Positions 5,042 to 7,046 of a stretch of 7,046 nucleotides of DNA are shown piece by piece. The notes under the pieces are model-generated. The model had not been told where the DNA came from. It saw nothing but the letters and a program-made list of their open reading frames with translations, and ran no database searches. The DNA comes from Chloroflexota bacterium (GTDB lineage Bacteria; Chloroflexota; Anaerolineae; Anaerolineales; Villigracilaceae). The number at the start of each line of letters is the position of its first letter. Position 1 is the first letter of the stretch. The DNA lies in assembly GCA_021823555.1 (NCBI GenBank), contig JAKANW010000033.1, forward strand, positions 5,598-12,643, read 5' to 3'. Both the position numbers and the translations under genes were made by a program.

Positions 5042-5992
5042 ATGAGTTCGTTAGAGTTCGTTGTAGAGATTGTCGGCCACCTTATTACTATCCTGGTTTT
5101 TTCAAGCATAGCAGCTTATATGGTATTTCGGCGCTCAGTTCTTAGAAGAACGACGCGTCGTGCGTCAATGGTCTATTGGCTTGTTATTCTGGTCAGCTTG
5201 TTTTTTGCGGTTGTCAATGTAGTTGGCATGTTTTACCTGCGGAGACACAGCGACATCCGCTTTTTGGCTATGGGTGACCTGTTCTCCGAATCCCCCAGCG
5301 TGATTGCGCAAGGATTATTAATCCTTGTAATTATCAGTTTTAAAGTTGTGGCCGAGAAAAAAGGCAAACTGAAACGAGTGCTTGCGATCGGCGCACATCC
5401 AGATGACATTGAGATTGCCTGTGGAGGCACACTGGCCAAAATGCATGACGCGGGCTATCTTATTCGAGGGATTGTCATGGCCTGTGGGGAAAAGGGCGGC
5501 GATCCAAATGTGCGCCCAATTGAAGCTCATAAAGGAGCAAGTTTTCTTGGCCTGGATCAAGTACAGGTTTTTCACTTTATGGATACCCGTCTTCAGGAAC
5601 AATCACAGGAAATCTTGACTGTTATTGAGAATGCTATTTTGGACTTCCAGCCGGACATCATCCTTACTCATTCGCATCATGATCAGCATCAGGATCATCA
5701 GGCAGTCCACGATGCAACCCTGCGGGCGGCCCGCAATAAGAGCACCATTTTGTGTTATGAAAGTCCATCCACAACCAATGATTTCATCCCCTCGCTTTTT
5801 GTGGATATTGGTGATTATATTGACGTCAAAATTGAAAGCATCCGTGAGCATTGGGATCAACGGGGCAAACCTTACGTCCAGCAAGAACGCGTGCGCGGGG
5901 TAGCCCTGTTCAGGGGAGGACAGGCGAAGATCCGGGCCGCAGAAGGTTTTGAAGTAATAAGGGCGCTTTCAACTTCTCTTGGGGAGGTTTAA
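5042..5992 (+). CDS. Membrane-anchored PIG-L (LmbE-like) N-acetylsugar deacetylase
   Basis: PIG-L enzymes are zinc hydrolases that remove acetyl from N-acetylglucosamine-type sugars, as in MshB, BshB and eukaryotic PIG-L. In this 316-aa protein the zinc motif AHPDD is at 118-122 (H119 and D122 as ligands, D121 as likely base), followed by CGGT (127-130). The second His site is in THSHHDQHQDHQAVHDAT (209-226), with the DHxxVH element at 218-223. Unusually, residues 1 to about 103 hold three hydrophobic helices (about 8-29, 44-66 and 87-103). The Arg-rich loop RRSVLRRTTRR (30-40) and the basic segment after helix 3 predict that both face the cytoplasm, which puts the catalytic domain inside. 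The ribosome site is weak (GGACGGAC, about 10-16 nt away). The ATP-grasp gene follows after 2 nt. The substrate is not known; a lipid-linked or membrane-delivered amino sugar is a reasonable guess. Confidence 0.92.
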   Translation: MSSLEFVVEIVGHLITILVFSSIAAYMVFRRSVLRRTTRRASMVYWLVILVSLFFAVVNVVGMFYLRRHSDIRFLAMGDLFSESPSVIAQGLLILVIISFKVVAEKKGKLKRVLAIGAHPDDIEIACGGTLAKMHDAGYLIRGIVMACGEKGGDPNVRPIEAHKGASFLGLDQVQVFHFMDTRLQEQSQEILTVIENAILDFQPDIILTHSHHDQHQDHQAVHDATLRAARNKSTILCYESPSTTNDFIPSLFVDIGDYIDVKIESIREHWDQRGKPYVQQERVRGVALFRGGQAKIRAAEGFEVIRALSTSLGEV

Positions 5993-5994
5993 GA

Positions 5995-6855
5995 ATGGCA
6001 AAGATCGTTGTCACCGGTGTGGGAGGCCCCGCCGGACGGAATGTGGCGCGGCTGCTTAAGGAACGCGGTCATACTGTCATTGGCGCCGACATGCGCGATG
6101 TTGATCTGCCAGGTTTGGATTTTCTCCTGGTGCCGCCTGTCAGCGCGTCAGATTTCCTCGATAAACTTCATTGCATTACAATGGAACGAGCCGCTGAACT
6201 AGTAATACCAACAGTGACTGAGGAATTGCCGATCATTGCGGCAGCGCGGGACCGGTGGAAGAATATCCCGGTGGTCATTGCTCCCTACCAGGCAGTTTCT
6301 ACTGCCAATGACAAGTATTTAACTTGTCGCCATCTTTCAAGTCGGGGGATTGGCGTGCCGCGCTATGCGCTGCCATCCGAAGTAAAATCCCGCCTGGATG
6401 TATCGAAGAAGGTTGGTTGGCCCTGCTTGAGCAAGCCGCGTATCGGCCGCGGCGGGCGCGGTGTTACTGTCCACGTTGAACAGGATTGGCCGGTTATTGC
6501 TGGCATGGATGATCGTTACATCCTTCAAGAGTTTGCTCCTGGCACCGACTATTGTCCCAATCTTTATCTCAACCGGCAAGGCGATGCAATTGTCGAAGTC
6601 ATGGAAAAAACATTGCTGAAAGAGGGAATTGTAGGAAACGCGTTGGAAGTAAAGCGCGTTGATGCACCCGACGTTGCTTCATTAGCTGTCTCTGCGGTCA
6701 GGTCGCTGGATTTTTGCGGCCCGGTTGACGTTGATATTCGCCGCCTAGCAGATGGCTGCCCGGTAGTACTGGAAATCAATGCGCGTTTCGGTGCCAATGT
6801 CGCCAACGTCCCCGAGATCATAGATGCCATGCTGGCAGATAATGGATTTGCATGA
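5995..6855 (+). CDS. ATP-grasp superfamily ligase (CarB-like)
   Basis: ATP-grasp enzymes activate a carboxylate as an acyl phosphate and join it to an amine or similar nucleophile. The 286-aa protein starts with a Rossmann-like pre-ATP-grasp domain (GVGGPAGRNVARLL, residues 8-21). The lid and ATP-binding strand follow: CLSKPRIGRGGRGV at 144-157, with K147 and a Gly-rich loop, then the hinge ILQEFAPGTDY (176-186). The metal-binding end follows: DVDIRR (245-250) and VVLEINARFG (257-266), with E260 and N262 as likely Mg ligands. It resembles the CarB/PylC-like branch and is short for the superfamily but holds all core motifs. A strong GGGGAGG (5981-5987) sits 7 nt before the ATG, inside the end of the PIG-L gene. 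The stop overlaps the start of the glycosyltransferase (ATGA), indicating one operon. The substrates are unknown. Confidence 0.9.
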   Translation: MAKIVVTGVGGPAGRNVARLLKERGHTVIGADMRDVDLPGLDFLLVPPVSASDFLDKLHCITMERAAELVIPTVTEELPIIAAARDRWKNIPVVIAPYQAVSTANDKYLTCRHLSSRGIGVPRYALPSEVKSRLDVSKKVGWPCLSKPRIGRGGRGVTVHVEQDWPVIAGMDDRYILQEFAPGTDYCPNLYLNRQGDAIVEVMEKTLLKEGIVGNALEVKRVDAPDVASLAVSAVRSLDFCGPVDVDIRRLADGCPVVLEINARFGANVANVPEIIDAMLADNGFA

Positions 6856-7046
6856 TTGATACTTTACTCGCTTTTTTTTACTCTTTGGGTTTCAGCGTAT
6901 TTGTAGTCGGGTTGTTGACATTGCTCTATTACCCATTGGCTCTGGCGTTTGCCGTTCGTAAACGCAAGCCTCCTTTCTTTCAGGAAGAGACGCCTTTGGT
7001 TTCTATTGTGGTGCCGGCTTATAACGAAGAAAAAGTGGTCAGGAAC
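6852..7046 (+). CDS. Family 2 glycosyltransferase, N-terminal fragment cut by window end
   Basis: The first 65 codons are present and the frame stays open to the window end. Residues about 4-32 form a long hydrophobic N-terminal membrane helix (LLAFFYSLGFSVFVVGLLTL and onward), followed by the basic VRKRK. The start of a GT-A domain follows: PLVSIVVPAYNEEKVV at 47-62, the nucleotide-sugar binding beginning of GT2 enzymes. A membrane segment before the GT2 domain recalls processive or polyprenyl-phosphate-type enzymes (poly-GlcNAc synthase-like, IcaA/PgaC arrangement), but most of the protein is outside the window. The ATG overlaps the ATP-grasp stop by 4 nt (ATGA), so translation is coupled. 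The family call is good; donor and acceptor are unknown. Confidence 0.85.
   Translation, partial: MIDTLLAFFYSLGFSVFVVGLLTLLYYPLALAFAVRKRKPPFFQEETPLVSIVVPAYNEEKVVRN

Noticed and set aside
5661..5703. Short repeated ATCA/ATCAGG units in the PIG-L gene as a DNA repeat
   Set aside because: They encode the His/Asp-rich metal site (HHDQHQDHQ) shared across the family, so protein coding explains the pattern.
1..7046. CRISPR array, transposon ends, toxin-antitoxin pair, phage genes or rRNA
   Set aside because: None was seen: no regularly spaced repeats, no transposase or integrase motifs, and the only substantial inverted repeat is the one behind tRNA-Leu, with no direct repeat of the tRNA end to suggest an attachment site.

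Overview
The window reads as chromosomal DNA from a bacterium that I would place, by inference, in the Chloroflexota (Anaerolineae-like). The reasons are the tRNA-Leu / trigger factor / clpP arrangement, a DUF1028 protein carrying a peptidoglycan-binding-like tail, an LCP-family protein behind a small Trp-rich unknown, and mostly GC-rich coding sequence. No 16S gene or other decisive marker is present, so this placement is a judgement and not a measurement.

Left half (about 1-3523, minus strand). Reading along the minus strand, a consensus-like promoter (TTGACG, 17 nt, TATAAT) precedes tRNA-Leu(UAG). A perfect 15-bp inverted repeat follows and abuts the Shine-Dalgarno of tig (trigger factor, TTG start). 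Next come clpP with an intrinsic terminator, then a DUF1028 gene whose -10 box sits 7 nt before its ATG (probably leaderless), then the first 58 codons of a HAD-IIA phosphatase cut by the window edge. Trigger factor folds nascent chains at the ribosome and ClpP degrades failed proteins, so this is a protein quality-control block.

Centre (about 3513-4893, plus strand). A divergent promoter overlaps the tRNA promoter region. It drives a 137-aa, Trp-rich protein of unknown function followed 1 nt later by a membrane-anchored LCP (LytR-CpsA-Psr) protein, a family that attaches glycopolymers to the cell wall.

Right part (about 4894-7046, plus strand). After a 148-nt gap there is a tightly packed cassette: a membrane-anchored PIG-L deacetylase, an ATP-grasp ligase (2-nt gap), and a membrane-associated family 2 glycosyltransferase (ATGA overlap), the last cut by the window end. 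Parts of it are visibly AT-richer than the left half. Deacetylase, carboxylate-amine ligase and glycosyltransferase together suggest synthesis of a modified amino-sugar glycan or glycolipid, possibly an N-acylated glucosamine. This cassette is the most likely place for undescribed chemistry. No mobile elements, CRISPR arrays or phage genes are visible.
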